Source of the DNA: an uncultured Lachnospiraceae bacterium
Lineage (GTDB): Bacteria; Bacillota; Clostridia; Lachnospirales; Lachnospiraceae
DNA length: 64,000 nt
Direction: 5' to 3'
NCBI GenBank assembly: GCA_947382625.1
Contig: CANDAG010000001.1
Location: forward strand, 186,001-250,000
Notes under the pieces: model-generated
Database searches by the model: none
What the model saw: the letters and a program-made list of their open reading frames with translations, nothing else
Told to the model about the DNA's origin: nothing
Position numbers and translations under genes: made by a program
In this document: positions 25,861 through 34,411 of the stretch, piece after piece
Numbering within the stretch: position 1 is the first letter of the stretch
How the letters are laid out: the number at the start of each line of letters is the position of its first letter

Positions 25861-26256
25861 ATGAAAAAGAAAATAAACCAACTATTAAATATTATCATGG
25901 GCTCCTTTTTAGGAGTGTTCATTGGCTCAGGATTATATAAATACTGGCATTTCCGTCAACATCCGGACTTATATGCCATGCAATCTGCTCCCTGGTATAC
26001 CGGCATTTGGATAAATGGACTGTTTATGCTGGTGCTGTTGGCAGCTTGTATGACAGGAAAAGTCATTCTCATGGAGAAGGTGGGGATTAGGAAAAAAGCA
26101 GCATTAATTTTTGGAATTATGTTTCTGACTTTAACCTTTATTGGGGGATGTTATGTACTTGATAATCATGGGCAGGTTAATGCAGGATATGCAGTAGTCC
26201 CGGGGGTTTGGGCTATGATATGCTTTGCATATTACCGAAGTGGGAAGCATGACTGA
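25861..26256 (+). CDS. small membrane protein, unknown function
   Basis: 131 residues behind AAAGGGGCAGAGG. Four hydrophobic segments: IIMGSFLGVFIGSGLYKYW, GIWINGLFMLVLLAACMTG, AALIFGIMFLTLTFIGGCYV and AVVPGVWAMICFAYY. No family recognised. It follows the GNAT gene by 49 bp and is followed by a gene remnant. Confidence 0.7.
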   Translation: MKKKINQLLNIIMGSFLGVFIGSGLYKYWHFRQHPDLYAMQSAPWYTGIWINGLFMLVLLAACMTGKVILMEKVGIRKKAALIFGIMFLTLTFIGGCYVLDNHGQVNAGYAVVPGVWAMICFAYYRSGKHD

Positions 26257-26282
26257 TTCCAACAAAATAAATATCCAGGGTT

Positions 26283-26487
26283 GCCACGACTTTGGGAGCA
26301 GATCTTTATCTGACCGGAATCAATCCTGATGATGCTTCTGTTCACAAGGCAAAACCATGTCCATTGTGCGCAAGAATGATTATACAGGCAGGTATCAGAA
26401 ATGTAGTTCTCAGGCAGGGAGATGGGATGGGATAGGATAGATAACTATATTATTTTGCCTGCTGATGAACTCAAGTGGTGTTTATAG
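26283..26487 (+). pseudogene. remnant of a dCMP/cytidine deaminase-like gene
   Basis: The frame from 26283 reads ATTLGADLYLTGINPDDASV followed by KAKPCPLCARMIIQAG, the PCxxC zinc-ligand motif of the deaminase fold, then IRNVVLRQGDG and a TAG at 26433. A +1 shift continues DRIDNYIILPADELKWCL to a stop at 26485-26487. The N-terminal half with the His-Ala-Glu motif and any start codon are missing. It fills most of the 311-bp gap after the membrane protein gene. dCMP versus other deaminase cannot be told. Confidence 0.65.
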
Positions 26488-26567
26488 AGAGTCACAGGGA
26501 ATCTGCCTGATTAGGATTCCTCTGGGTTTACTGTATGATTGGTATTAATCAGATAAATATTTTTGCC

Positions 26568-26792
26568 TTACATATTTTTTACCGCTTCTTCAAATTCCTG
26601 TTCTGTTTCCAGAAAATGATATGGTTCATATTCCCCATAGGCAGATGGACGGCTAATTGTTACCAACTGAATGGTATCATATCCTACTGCATTTAGCAGT
26701 TTTTTCTTGAAATTTGCCAGATGCTGCCCATGCTCTGTTTGCAAAGCATAGCATCCTGTATCATTGAATTTCTTCGCTATCAGATAACACAT
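26568..26792 (-). CDS. small conserved-type protein (DUF6718-like)
   Basis: 74 residues from ATG 26792, nine bases after AAGGAGG. Sequence [20 protein letters not shown] and [20 protein letters not shown] with [17 protein letters not shown] associate this pattern with a small uncharacterised Firmicutes family (DUF6718), from memory. No membrane segment or DNA-binding motif. Function unknown. Confidence 0.65.
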   Translation of the reverse strand: MCYLIAKKFNDTGCYALQTEHGQHLANFKKKLLNAVGYDTIQLVTISRPSAYGEYEPYHFLETEQEFEEAVKNM

Positions 26793-26822
26793 GCCAAAGT
26801 GCCTCCTTAAATTTGTTTTCAT

Positions 26823-27168
26823 TTTTTATGTTACCATGTTCGTATTCTTGGCGCAAATAAAATCCGATTTGGTCTTTATATTTTCGTTTGTACACATATT
26901 TATGCAGCCAATTATTAAGTTGACGGTCATAGTAAGTATTGTATTGGATTTCTATTGGATAGTGATAATTGCTTAACTGGATTCATAATTATCACAAAGA
27001 GAACGGAAACCCAAAAGATCATTAAGTACTTTCGCTGCCTGATGAATCGGCTCTGAGTCTGGCACTTTATTATTGTCATTAGATAACAGTTATTTGTTAG
27101 TTCTCTGTGTCAGTTAGATTATCCTGTCTGTACTTCAGCAATAAAGAGGAAAAATTTTCAACTTTGTT
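26823..27168. other. 346-bp AT-rich gap with gene debris, nothing intact
   Basis: On the minus strand two open stretches look protein-like but lack starts: one ending at 26973 (LSNDNNKVPDSEPIHQAAKV) and one across about 26970-26780 ([20 protein letters not shown]). I recognise neither and cannot call a gene. With the deaminase remnant nearby, the area looks like decayed accessory DNA. Confidence 0.35.
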
Positions 27169-27648
27169 TTAATTCGCAATATCAATCCCTTTTTTGTGTT
27201 GCATATGTATGCCTATATGACCGATACCCAAAATAAATACTGCTATCAACATACATACAACTTTTCCATATATTCCTAAAATAAAAAATATAATAACCGG
27301 CAGAGTTGCCCCGGCAAGGGGTATACCTGAAAAGCTGCTGTAAAAGTCTGATAATGTGCGTTCGCTCCGAAAATAGCGTACCCACCATATTTTGTACATT
27401 ATCATTAAAATGAATGCTGCAATCAGCCATAAAGACCAAAGCGTCCATTTATGTATATTAAAATCGGTAAACACCAATGCACAGCAGCAGGTCAATATTT
27501 CTCCCAATCTTTCAAAGACCTGCAGGATTTTATTTTCATTTTCAGCTGTATATCCTTGCGGCATTCTTTTTGACCACATGATATTGGGAATAAATAACAT
27601 CATCAAAAAAAGTAGTCCTATATATGAAAATCCCCAATTTCCAAACAT
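27169..27648 (-). CDS. membrane protein, unknown function
   Basis: 159 residues from ATG 27648, eight bases after GGAGG; an in-frame upstream ATG at 27684 has no site. Four to five hydrophobic segments: FSYIGLLFLMMLFIPNIMWS, CCCALVFTDF, LWLIAAFILMIMYKIWWV, LPVIIFFILGIYGKVVCMLI. No family recognised with certainty. A short RMPQGYT segment follows the first helix. AT-rich. No partner gene nearby. Confidence 0.65.
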   Translation of the reverse strand: MFGNWGFSYIGLLFLMMLFIPNIMWSKRMPQGYTAENENKILQVFERLGEILTCCCALVFTDFNIHKWTLWSLWLIAAFILMIMYKIWWVRYFRSERTLSDFYSSFSGIPLAGATLPVIIFFILGIYGKVVCMLIAVFILGIGHIGIHMQHKKGIDIAN

Positions 27649-27976
27649 ACTATCATCCTCCGCCCCCAATTTTTGCTTCCTCACACTATTGAAAATAGCT
27701 CTCGTTTATCAGCAATTCTGATGTAAGGCCTTCATTCATTTCATCATATCATGGATCCGGGAGCATGGAAATGAACTTTTTTGTCACCTTGACAGCAAAA
27801 CTTTCATTGGAATAGTATTTGGTATCCATTGTGATCTGCTTTTTATGCTCCGCAGACTTAAACAGTTTAAATTTTAGGCGGAGCAGAAAGGGAATCTGAA
27901 CTTTTTTGTGTCCAGAGCGCACAAAGGATTTTACATATGAGGATGGCCTCGGACAGCCGGGACCTTCAAAAAGGAT

Positions 27977-28005
27977 TTGACAAAAATTGTATTCGTGTGT
28001 ACAAT
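27977..28005 (+). promoter_or_regulatory. promoter of the amt-P-II gene
   Basis: Perfect TTGACA at 27977-27982 and TACAAT at 28000-28005, 17 bp apart. The predicted start near 28012 gives a ~240-nt leader holding both hairpins described next. The rest of the gap upstream (27685-27976) shows no gene I can support. Confidence 0.8.
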
Positions 28006-28021
28006 ACAAACCGTAAAAGAC

Positions 28022-28067
28022 AAGGGCGTCGAAAGAGTGAGAAACTCGGGAAGACGCCCTTTCTTTT
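28022..28067 (+). terminator. leader hairpin 1 (attenuator candidate) before amt-P-II
   Basis: AAGGGCGTC (28022-28030) pairs with GACGCCCTT (28053-28061), followed by TTCTTTT. It starts about 10 nt after the predicted transcription start, so it cannot end an upstream gene's transcript alone. The 22-base loop can itself form a small GAGT/ACTC stem. Confidence 0.65.
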
Positions 28068-28130
28068 ATAAAGAAATTTATCTGCGCAGAATATAAAGCG
28101 ATAGTTTAAAACAAAAAGGGTGATAAAGGC

Positions 28131-28174
28131 AAAGGCGTCTTTGGTGCGGTTAGCACAAAAGACGTCTTTTTCTT
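28131..28174 (+). terminator. leader hairpin 2 (attenuator candidate) before amt-P-II
   Basis: AAAGGCGTCTTT (28131-28142) pairs with AAGACGTCTTT (28159-28169) with an inner GTGC/GCAC helix, followed by TTCTTTA. It ends about 80 nt before the GTG start. It shares the GCGTC-type stem sequence with hairpin 1, so a factor could act on both. Confidence 0.6.
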
Positions 28175-28250
28175 TACAGCAAGGAAATTCCGGCAAGGAC
28201 TGATGCCAAATGGCATAAGCTTTTGTCGGAAGGTGAGGAGGATGATCTAA

Positions 28251-30002
28251 GTGGCAATTGAAGAAGTTACAACGATTGTGCAAGAAGCAGTTACAAGTGA
28301 GGTGTTCGGCGTCTGGTTCCTGATCGGAGCGGCGCTGGTGTTCTTTATGCAGGCAGGGTTTGCCATGGTGGAGACGGGCTTCACCAGAGCCAAAAACGCC
28401 GGCAATATCATCATGAAAAATCTCATGGATTTTTGTATCGGTACGGTAGTGTTTGTTGCATTGGGCTTTAGTCTGATGATGGCGGAGGATTATGCCTTTG
28501 GTTTTATCGGGATCCCGAATCTGAAGATTTTTACGGATTTCGCAGGGTTTATTGAGAGGAATGCATCCAGCTTTGTGTTCAACCTGGTGTTCTGCGCAAC
28601 TGCGGCAACCATTGTTTCCGGCTCCATGGCAGAGCGGACAAAATTCATTTCCTACTGTATTTATTCTGCAGTGATCTCGCTGTTTGTCTATCCGGTGGAG
28701 GCAGGATGGGTGTGGAACTCCCAGGGCTGGCTGGCACAGCTTGGGTTCCATGATTTTGCAGGCTCGGCGGCGATCCACTCCGTGGGAGGTATGACTGCGC
28801 TGATCGGAGCGATCATGGTGGGCCCCCGTCTTGGCAAGTATGTAAAAGATCAAAAGGGAACGGTAAAGAAGGTCAACGCGATTCCGGGACATTCCATTAC
28901 CCTTGGCGCGCTGGGGTGCTTTATCCTCTGGTTTGGCTGGTACGGATTTAACGGTGCGGCAGCCTGGAGCGGCGCAAGCCTTGCATCCATCTTTTTGACA
29001 ACCACCATTGCACCGGCAGTCGCTACCTGTGTCACCATGATCTATACCTGGGTGAAAAACGGGAAACCGGACGTTTCCATGTGTCTGAATGCCTCTCTGG
29101 CCGGACTGGTAGGTATCACTGCGGGCTGTGATGCACTGGATGCATTTGGATCTATTGTGGTAGGCGTGGTATCCGGGATTCTTGTAGTAGTGGTAGTGGA
29201 ATTCCTGGATTTAAAGCTTCATATTGACGATCCGGTAGGCGCTGTAGGCGTACATATGGCAAACGGTATCTGGGGAACACTGGCAGTAGGGCTTCTGGCA
29301 GATCCCGCGGCCCCCGCAGGCTTAGAAGGACTTCTTTACACGGGAAATCCAAAGCTTCTCGGGATACAGGCAATGGGAATCGCTGCCATACTTGTGTGGA
29401 CAGGAGTTCTTATGACCATTGTATTTGCGGTGATCAAAAAGACCATCGGGCTTCGGGTTTCCGGGGAAGAGGAAGTGAAAGGACTTGACAGCACGGAGCA
29501 TGGCCTGCCCAGCGCTTATGCAGATTTTGTTCCTGCAGTGGAGAGTCTGGATTACGGCTTTGAGGATGCTGTGGCAGTGACGGGCGATACTCCTGTTGCA
29601 GAGGCAGTTCCTGTGAAAAAGGTGCCTTCTTTTGAGGAAGGGACGCCGAAATTTACCAAGATTGAGATCGTCTGCAAGGAGGCAAGATTTGAAACCTTAA
29701 AGGCAGCGCTCATGAACATCGGGATTACCGGTATGACGGTTTCTCATGTGCTTGGCTGTGGCATTCAGAAGGGTAAGCCGGAGTTTTACCGTGGCGTTCA
29801 GGTAGAGGCAAACCTTCTGCCTAAGATCCAGATCGACATCGTGGTCAGCAAGGTTCCGGTTCAGCATGTGATCGAAACGGCAAAGAGAGTTCTTTATACG
29901 GGTCACATCGGCGATGGCAAGATCTTTGTGTATGATGTGGAAAATGTAGTGAAGATCCGCACAGGCGAGGAAGGCTATGACGCCCTGCAGGATGTGGAAT
30001 AG
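28251..30002 (+). CDS. amt: ammonium channel fused to a P-II signalling domain
   Basis: 583 residues from a GTG behind AGGTGAGGAGG. Residues 1-410 are an Amt channel with eleven hydrophobic segments: TGFTRAKNAGNIIMKNLMDF, IHSVGGMTALIGAIMVGPRL, LGCFILWFGWYGFNGAAAWS, DDPVGAVGVHMANGIWGTLA hold the ammonium-site and pore histidines. After a ~55-residue acidic linker, residues from about 468 form a P-II (GlnB/GlnK) domain: FTKIEIVCKEARFETLKAAL, T-loop KGKPEFYRGVQVEANLLPKI, ATP site GHIGDGKIFVYDVENVVKIR and TGEEGYDAL. The P-II part normally works as a separate plug, so the fusion gives a channel with its own regulator. Likely controlled by the two-hairpin leader. Confidence 0.94.
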   Translation: MAIEEVTTIVQEAVTSEVFGVWFLIGAALVFFMQAGFAMVETGFTRAKNAGNIIMKNLMDFCIGTVVFVALGFSLMMAEDYAFGFIGIPNLKIFTDFAGFIERNASSFVFNLVFCATAATIVSGSMAERTKFISYCIYSAVISLFVYPVEAGWVWNSQGWLAQLGFHDFAGSAAIHSVGGMTALIGAIMVGPRLGKYVKDQKGTVKKVNAIPGHSITLGALGCFILWFGWYGFNGAAAWSGASLASIFLTTTIAPAVATCVTMIYTWVKNGKPDVSMCLNASLAGLVGITAGCDALDAFGSIVVGVVSGILVVVVVEFLDLKLHIDDPVGAVGVHMANGIWGTLAVGLLADPAAPAGLEGLLYTGNPKLLGIQAMGIAAILVWTGVLMTIVFAVIKKTIGLRVSGEEEVKGLDSTEHGLPSAYADFVPAVESLDYGFEDAVAVTGDTPVAEAVPVKKVPSFEEGTPKFTKIEIVCKEARFETLKAALMNIGITGMTVSHVLGCGIQKGKPEFYRGVQVEANLLPKIQIDIVVSKVPVQHVIETAKRVLYTGHIGDGKIFVYDVENVVKIRTGEEGYDALQDVE

Positions 30003-30023
30003 AAGTATAAAGTAATGAAAGGC

Positions 30024-30058
30024 TTCCAGCCCGCCGCCGATTCAGCGGTGGGCTGGAA
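30024..30058 (+). terminator. hairpin after amt-P-II
   Basis: TTCCAGCCCGCCGC and its near complement GCGGTGGGCTGGAA make a strong stem with a short loop, 22 bp after the stop codon. Only ATTTG follows, so it may be a weak terminator or a transcript-protecting hairpin. Confidence 0.55.
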
Positions 30059-30116
30059 ATTTGTCGTTGCAGATTGCCGGACAGATCAATGAACATTGAA
30101 AGGAGTATAGTAGAAG

Positions 30117-31595
30117 ATGGATTTACATGAGGAATGCGGCGTATTCGGCGTGATTTCGCCGCAGACTGCCATGATGGCAGATATTACCTATTACGGTTTG
30201 TATGCTCTGCAGCATCGGGGCCAGGAAAGCTGCGGGATCGTGATCAATGATGACGGCGTGTTTTCTTCTTATAAAGATATGGGGCTGGTAAGCGAGGTTT
30301 TTACCCCGGATATCCTTTCCGGACTGCCTCAGGGAAATATGGCGGTGGGACATGTGCGTTACGGCACCACGGGAGGTACCAACCGCAGAAATTGTCAGCC
30401 CATTGAGGTTAATCATCAGAAGGGGAAGATGGCCCTTGCCCACAACGGAAATCTGAGCAATGCGGCACAGCTTCGGGATCAGTTAGAGCTGTCCGGCGCT
30501 ATTTTTCACACCACAAGCGATACGGAGATCATCGCTTATATCGTGACCAGGGAACGGCTGAAGACCCCTTCCATAGAGGATGCTTTAAGCTCTGCCATGT
30601 ACACCTTAGACGGCGCTTACTCCCTTGTGCTGATGTCATCCCAGAAGCTGATCTGTGCCAGAGATCCTTATGGATTCCGTCCTCTTTGCTATGGAAAAAA
30701 ACCTGACGGGATGTATGTTGCGGCTTCCGAAAGCTGCGCCCTGAAGGCCATAGGCGCTGAGTTTGTGCGTGACTTAGAGCCGGGAGAGATCCTGGTGTTT
30801 GGGCCGGAGGGCATCATCTCCCGCAGGGAGCACTGCGGCAGAAAAGGGAAAAAGCTCTGTATTTTTGAATATATTTACTTTGCACGTCCGGATTCCGTGA
30901 TTGACGGAGTGTCTGTCCACGGAGCAAGACTGCAGGCCGGAAGGATCCTTGCCAGGAAGCACCCGGCAGAGGCGGATATCGTGGTGGGAGTGCCGGACTC
31001 GGGACTGGACGCCGCCTTAGGCTTTTCCATGGAATCCGGGATTCCTTACGGTATAGGTCTGATCAAGAACAAGTATATCGGCAGAACCTTTATCTCTCCC
31101 GGACAGAGCACTCGGCTGGATCAGGTGAGGATCAAATTAAGCGCCGTTGAAGAGAGTGTAAAGGACAAAAGAGTGGTTCTGATCGACGATTCCATCGTGC
31201 GTGGAACTACCAGCAGGCGCATTGTAAAACTTCTTCGGGAAGCCGGAGCAAAGCAGATCCACATGCGCATCTCCTCGCCACCGTTTCTGCACCCCTGTTA
31301 TTATGGCACGGACATTGATTCCGAGAAGCATTTGATCGCCTGTCATCACAGTGTAATGGAAACCGCAAAGATCATTGGTGCAGATTCTCTTGGCTATCTG
31401 CCGGTATCGGAGCTTGGGGCGCTAGTCGGGGAAAAGGAAAAAAGCAGGCAGGGGGCGGCCGCCAGCACCGGTAAAATGTGCAGCGGCTACTGCAGCGCCT
31501 GCTTTGACGGAGATTATCCTACTGCCATTCCTGACGATACGCGGAAGGATCGGTTTGAACAGAAGCTTGGCAAAAGGGGCAAAGTCCTGGGCTGA
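30117..31595 (+). CDS. purF: amidophosphoribosyltransferase
   Basis: 492 residues. First step of purine synthesis: PRPP plus glutamine to phosphoribosylamine. The glutaminase nucleophile is Cys7 in HEECGVFGVI, behind a six-residue leader that must be removed. Other marks: LQHRGQESCGIVI, GHVRYGTTGG, NGNLSNA, and the PRPP loop VVLIDDSIVRGTTS. Cysteines in CSGYCSACFDGDYP near the C-terminus fit the iron-sulfur type found in Bacillus. Single gene behind amt, no other pur genes near. Confidence 0.95.
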   Translation: MDLHEECGVFGVISPQTAMMADITYYGLYALQHRGQESCGIVINDDGVFSSYKDMGLVSEVFTPDILSGLPQGNMAVGHVRYGTTGGTNRRNCQPIEVNHQKGKMALAHNGNLSNAAQLRDQLELSGAIFHTTSDTEIIAYIVTRERLKTPSIEDALSSAMYTLDGAYSLVLMSSQKLICARDPYGFRPLCYGKKPDGMYVAASESCALKAIGAEFVRDLEPGEILVFGPEGIISRREHCGRKGKKLCIFEYIYFARPDSVIDGVSVHGARLQAGRILARKHPAEADIVVGVPDSGLDAALGFSMESGIPYGIGLIKNKYIGRTFISPGQSTRLDQVRIKLSAVEESVKDKRVVLIDDSIVRGTTSRRIVKLLREAGAKQIHMRISSPPFLHPCYYGTDIDSEKHLIACHHSVMETAKIIGADSLGYLPVSELGALVGEKEKSRQGAAASTGKMCSGYCSACFDGDYPTAIPDDTRKDRFEQKLGKRGKVLG

Positions 31596-31738
31596 ACTGA
31601 TAGTTTTCCCTATGGGTCAGGCCGTGACCTGGTGGACGTTTTAATTCTTCTGTATTATAATAAAATCATGTGACAACAAATGGTTATTACAGAGGGGGAT
31701 TGTTGGGACATAAACGAAAAATGACAGGAGGGTTACAG

Positions 31739-34288
31739 ATGAACAGGATCAGGATTGAATCACCTGAGGTGCAGGGCTTTGAGACAGAGCACATAGAGGC
31801 AGTGCGGAAATTGTCTCCGGAGTGTATGGTGCTTCTTGAAAATGACGGTACGCTTCCCCTTAAGGGGACAGGAAAGCTGGCGCTTTATGGAAGCGGCGCC
31901 CGCAGGACCATCAAGGGAGGCACAGGCTCCGGGGATGTGAATGTGCGCCATTTTGTGACAGTGGAGGAGGGGCTTAAGAATGCCGGGTTTGAGATCACTA
32001 CCGGCAGTTGGCTGGATGGCTACGATCAGGTAGTGGAAGAGGCCAGAAAGGCATTTTTTGCAGCGATCCGGAAAGAGGGGGAGGCCGCAGGAGTGACGGG
32101 AAGCCGTCTTGCCATGTTTGCCATGGGAAAGACCTGTCCGGAGCCGGAGTATACCCTGGCCCTTGAAGGGGAAGGAGATACGGCGGTTTATGTGCTTGCC
32201 CGTAATTCAGGAGAGGGGGCAGACAGAGCGCCTGTAGCAGGAGATATTAATCTGACAGAAACAGAGATACGGGACATTCTTGCCCTGAATGAGAAGTATG
32301 AGAAATTTGTACTGGTATTAAATGTAGGCGGGATGATCGACTTAAAGCCGGTGGAGGCAGTAAAAACCATCCTTCTTTTGGGACAGCTTGGTTCTGCCAC
32401 AGGGGATGCGCTGGCGGATGTGCTTCTGGGCAGGGCAAACCCTTCCGGGAAGCTGACTATGACCTGGGCACCCATCGGAGATTATGCATCTACAGAGGGC
32501 TTTGGGGATCCCAACGATACCTATTATAAGGAAGGGATTTATGTGGGATACCGGTATTTTGATACCATCGGCTACCAGCCCACCTATCCCTTTGGCTATG
32601 GTATGAGCTACACCACATTTACCGTAGAGCCTAAGGAAATGACGGCGGATGCTTCCCGGATCAGTGTTACCGCATCGGTTACCAATACCGGCTCTGTGGC
32701 CGGAAAGGAAGTGGTACAGGTCTATTATTCCGCTCCGGCAGGAAAGCTGGATAAGCCCTACCAGGAGTTGGCGGGATACGCCAAGACAGGGGAGCTTGCA
32801 CCGGGAGAAAGTCAGGATGTGACGGTGACCTTTGAAACAGAATCCATGGCCTCCTATTGTACGGAATGCGCTTCTTATGTGATGGAAGCAGGCGTTTATT
32901 ATATCCGCGTGGGAAACAGCTCCCGGAATACTCATATTGCAGGGGCGGTGGTATTGGATGAGACCAGGGCCGTTGAAAAAGACAGAAATATCTGCGGGAG
33001 CAGCGGCTTTGAGGATTTAAAGCCCCAGGGCAACCCGATTACCTATGAGGGCGAAGCAGAAGAAAAGGCCGGGGCAAGAGTAACAGAGATCAGGGCGGCG
33101 GATCTTGCAGTAAAGGAGATTGCTTATCAGGAGATCCCGGAGGAAATCCCTGCAGGCCCTGCGGTGCAGTGGGAGGAAGTAATAAGGGGCGTTAAGACAG
33201 TGGATGAGTTCGTGGCAGGCCTTACGGACGAACAGCTTGCTTATCTGTGTATCGGCGCTTACAAGGATTCCGAGGATCTGATGGAGGTGATCGGAAATGC
33301 GGCCTCTACGGTAGCGGGAGCGGCGGGAGAGACCACCCATCGCCTTGAGGATATGGGAGTACCGGCGCTGGTAATGGCAGACGGTCCGGCGGGTATTCGT
33401 TTAGCCCCTACCTATAAGGTGGTAGACGGACAGGCTAAGGCGGTTTCTGCCTCTCTGGGTGGAGATTTCATGGCATTGTTTACGCCGGAAGAGCTTAAGG
33501 CAATGGCAGAGGCGGCGCCTAAGCCCGGTGAGGAAGAGCTGGCGGCTCCTGTGAATTACCAGTATTGTACGGCAATCCCTATCGGTACCGGCATCGCTCA
33601 GTCCTGGAACCATGAGCTTGCAGGACAGTGCGGCGATCTGGTAGGAGAAGAGATGGAGATGTTCGGAACCCATCTGTGGCTGGCACCGGCAATGAATATT
33701 TATCGATCTCCTTTGTGCGGACGTAATTTTGAGTATTTTTCCGAGGATCCTCATCTCTCCGGATGTGTGGCCGCAGATATTACAAACGGTGTGCAGGCCC
33801 ATGAGGGATGCGCCACCACCATCAAGCATTATGCCTGCAACAATCAGGAGACCAACCGCTACTTCTCCAACAGCAATGTGGGAGAGCGGGCGCTCAGGGA
33901 GATCTATCTGAAGGGCTTTGAGATCTGCGTGAAAAAGTCCCAGCCTCATTTCCTTATGACCTCCTACAATCTCATCAACGGCGAGCACGCCTGCAGCACC
34001 AGGGATATCCAGACAGGTACCCTGCGTGATGAGTGGGGATTTGAAGGGGTGGTCATGACCGACTGGCTGGTAACCGGCGGTATGGGGCCGAAAGGCGAGA
34101 AGTGGCCATGCGCATCCTGTGCAGGCAACATAAAGGCAGGAAACGATATCACCATGCCGGGGATTCCCTCCGACAAGGCAGATATCATGAAGGCTTTAAG
34201 CGACGCTTCCCATCCCTATGCCCTGACCAGAGCAGAGCTCCAGCTTTCGGCTAAGAGAGTGCTTAAGATGATCCTGAAGCTGGCATAA
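31739..34288 (+). CDS. GH3 beta-glucosidase with swapped domain order
   Basis: 849 residues from ATG 31739, six bases after AGGAGGG; an earlier in-frame start at 31670 lacks a site. The order is unusual: the GH3 C-terminal (alpha/beta) domain comes first (residues ~20-300: LLENDGTLPLKGTGKLALYG, PSGKLTMTWA, YPFGYGMSYTTF), then a fibronectin-III-like domain (~305-400), then the TIM-barrel domain (~560-849) with ADGPAGIRLAP, GRNFEYFSEDPHLSG, IKHYACNNQETNR and the nucleophile in GVVMTDW (Asp775). No signal peptide. Related reversed enzymes are known from rumen Firmicutes. Acts on beta-glucosides, exact substrate open. Confidence 0.9.
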   Translation: MNRIRIESPEVQGFETEHIEAVRKLSPECMVLLENDGTLPLKGTGKLALYGSGARRTIKGGTGSGDVNVRHFVTVEEGLKNAGFEITTGSWLDGYDQVVEEARKAFFAAIRKEGEAAGVTGSRLAMFAMGKTCPEPEYTLALEGEGDTAVYVLARNSGEGADRAPVAGDINLTETEIRDILALNEKYEKFVLVLNVGGMIDLKPVEAVKTILLLGQLGSATGDALADVLLGRANPSGKLTMTWAPIGDYASTEGFGDPNDTYYKEGIYVGYRYFDTIGYQPTYPFGYGMSYTTFTVEPKEMTADASRISVTASVTNTGSVAGKEVVQVYYSAPAGKLDKPYQELAGYAKTGELAPGESQDVTVTFETESMASYCTECASYVMEAGVYYIRVGNSSRNTHIAGAVVLDETRAVEKDRNICGSSGFEDLKPQGNPITYEGEAEEKAGARVTEIRAADLAVKEIAYQEIPEEIPAGPAVQWEEVIRGVKTVDEFVAGLTDEQLAYLCIGAYKDSEDLMEVIGNAASTVAGAAGETTHRLEDMGVPALVMADGPAGIRLAPTYKVVDGQAKAVSASLGGDFMALFTPEELKAMAEAAPKPGEEELAAPVNYQYCTAIPIGTGIAQSWNHELAGQCGDLVGEEMEMFGTHLWLAPAMNIYRSPLCGRNFEYFSEDPHLSGCVAADITNGVQAHEGCATTIKHYACNNQETNRYFSNSNVGERALREIYLKGFEICVKKSQPHFLMTSYNLINGEHACSTRDIQTGTLRDEWGFEGVVMTDWLVTGGMGPKGEKWPCASCAGNIKAGNDITMPGIPSDKADIMKALSDASHPYALTRAELQLSAKRVLKMILKLA

Positions 34289-34291
34289 AAT

Positions 34292-34363
34292 CAAACGCCG
34301 CCCCGCTTCGCAAGATGGCTTATTGATCAAACACTGACACGCTTCGCGAGTCAGCTTATTGAT
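34292..34363. repeat. two tandem 36-bp hairpin repeats
   Basis: Units 34292-34327 and 34328-34363 each run from CAAAC to CTTATTGAT around CCGCTTCGCAAGATGG or ACGCTTCGCGAGTCAG. In unit 2 CTGACACGC pairs with GCGAGTCAG. A third copy lies at 56668-56703 after the queuosine transporter gene. All lie just past stop codons. Confidence 0.7.
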
Positions 34364-34364
34364 G

Positions 34365-34400
34365 AAAAACGGAACCTTCCGGGAGGAGGGTTCCGTTTTT
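34365..34400. terminator. bidirectional terminator between GH3 and ktrA
   Basis: AAAAACGGAACC and GGTTCCGTTTTT form a 12-bp stem with A and T runs on the two sides, between convergent genes. Confidence 0.9.
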
Positions 34401-34411
34401 GGAATACGCTG

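Noticed and set aside
27749-28009. 86-codon frame on the minus strand before amt
   Set aside because: It runs through the strong plus-strand promoter at 27977-28005, has no ribosome site and matches no family I know.
34292-34363. Possible CRISPR fragment (two 36-bp near-identical units)
   Set aside because: The units touch without spacers, fold as hairpins, differ from each other, and a lone copy lies 22 kb away. No cas gene is present.
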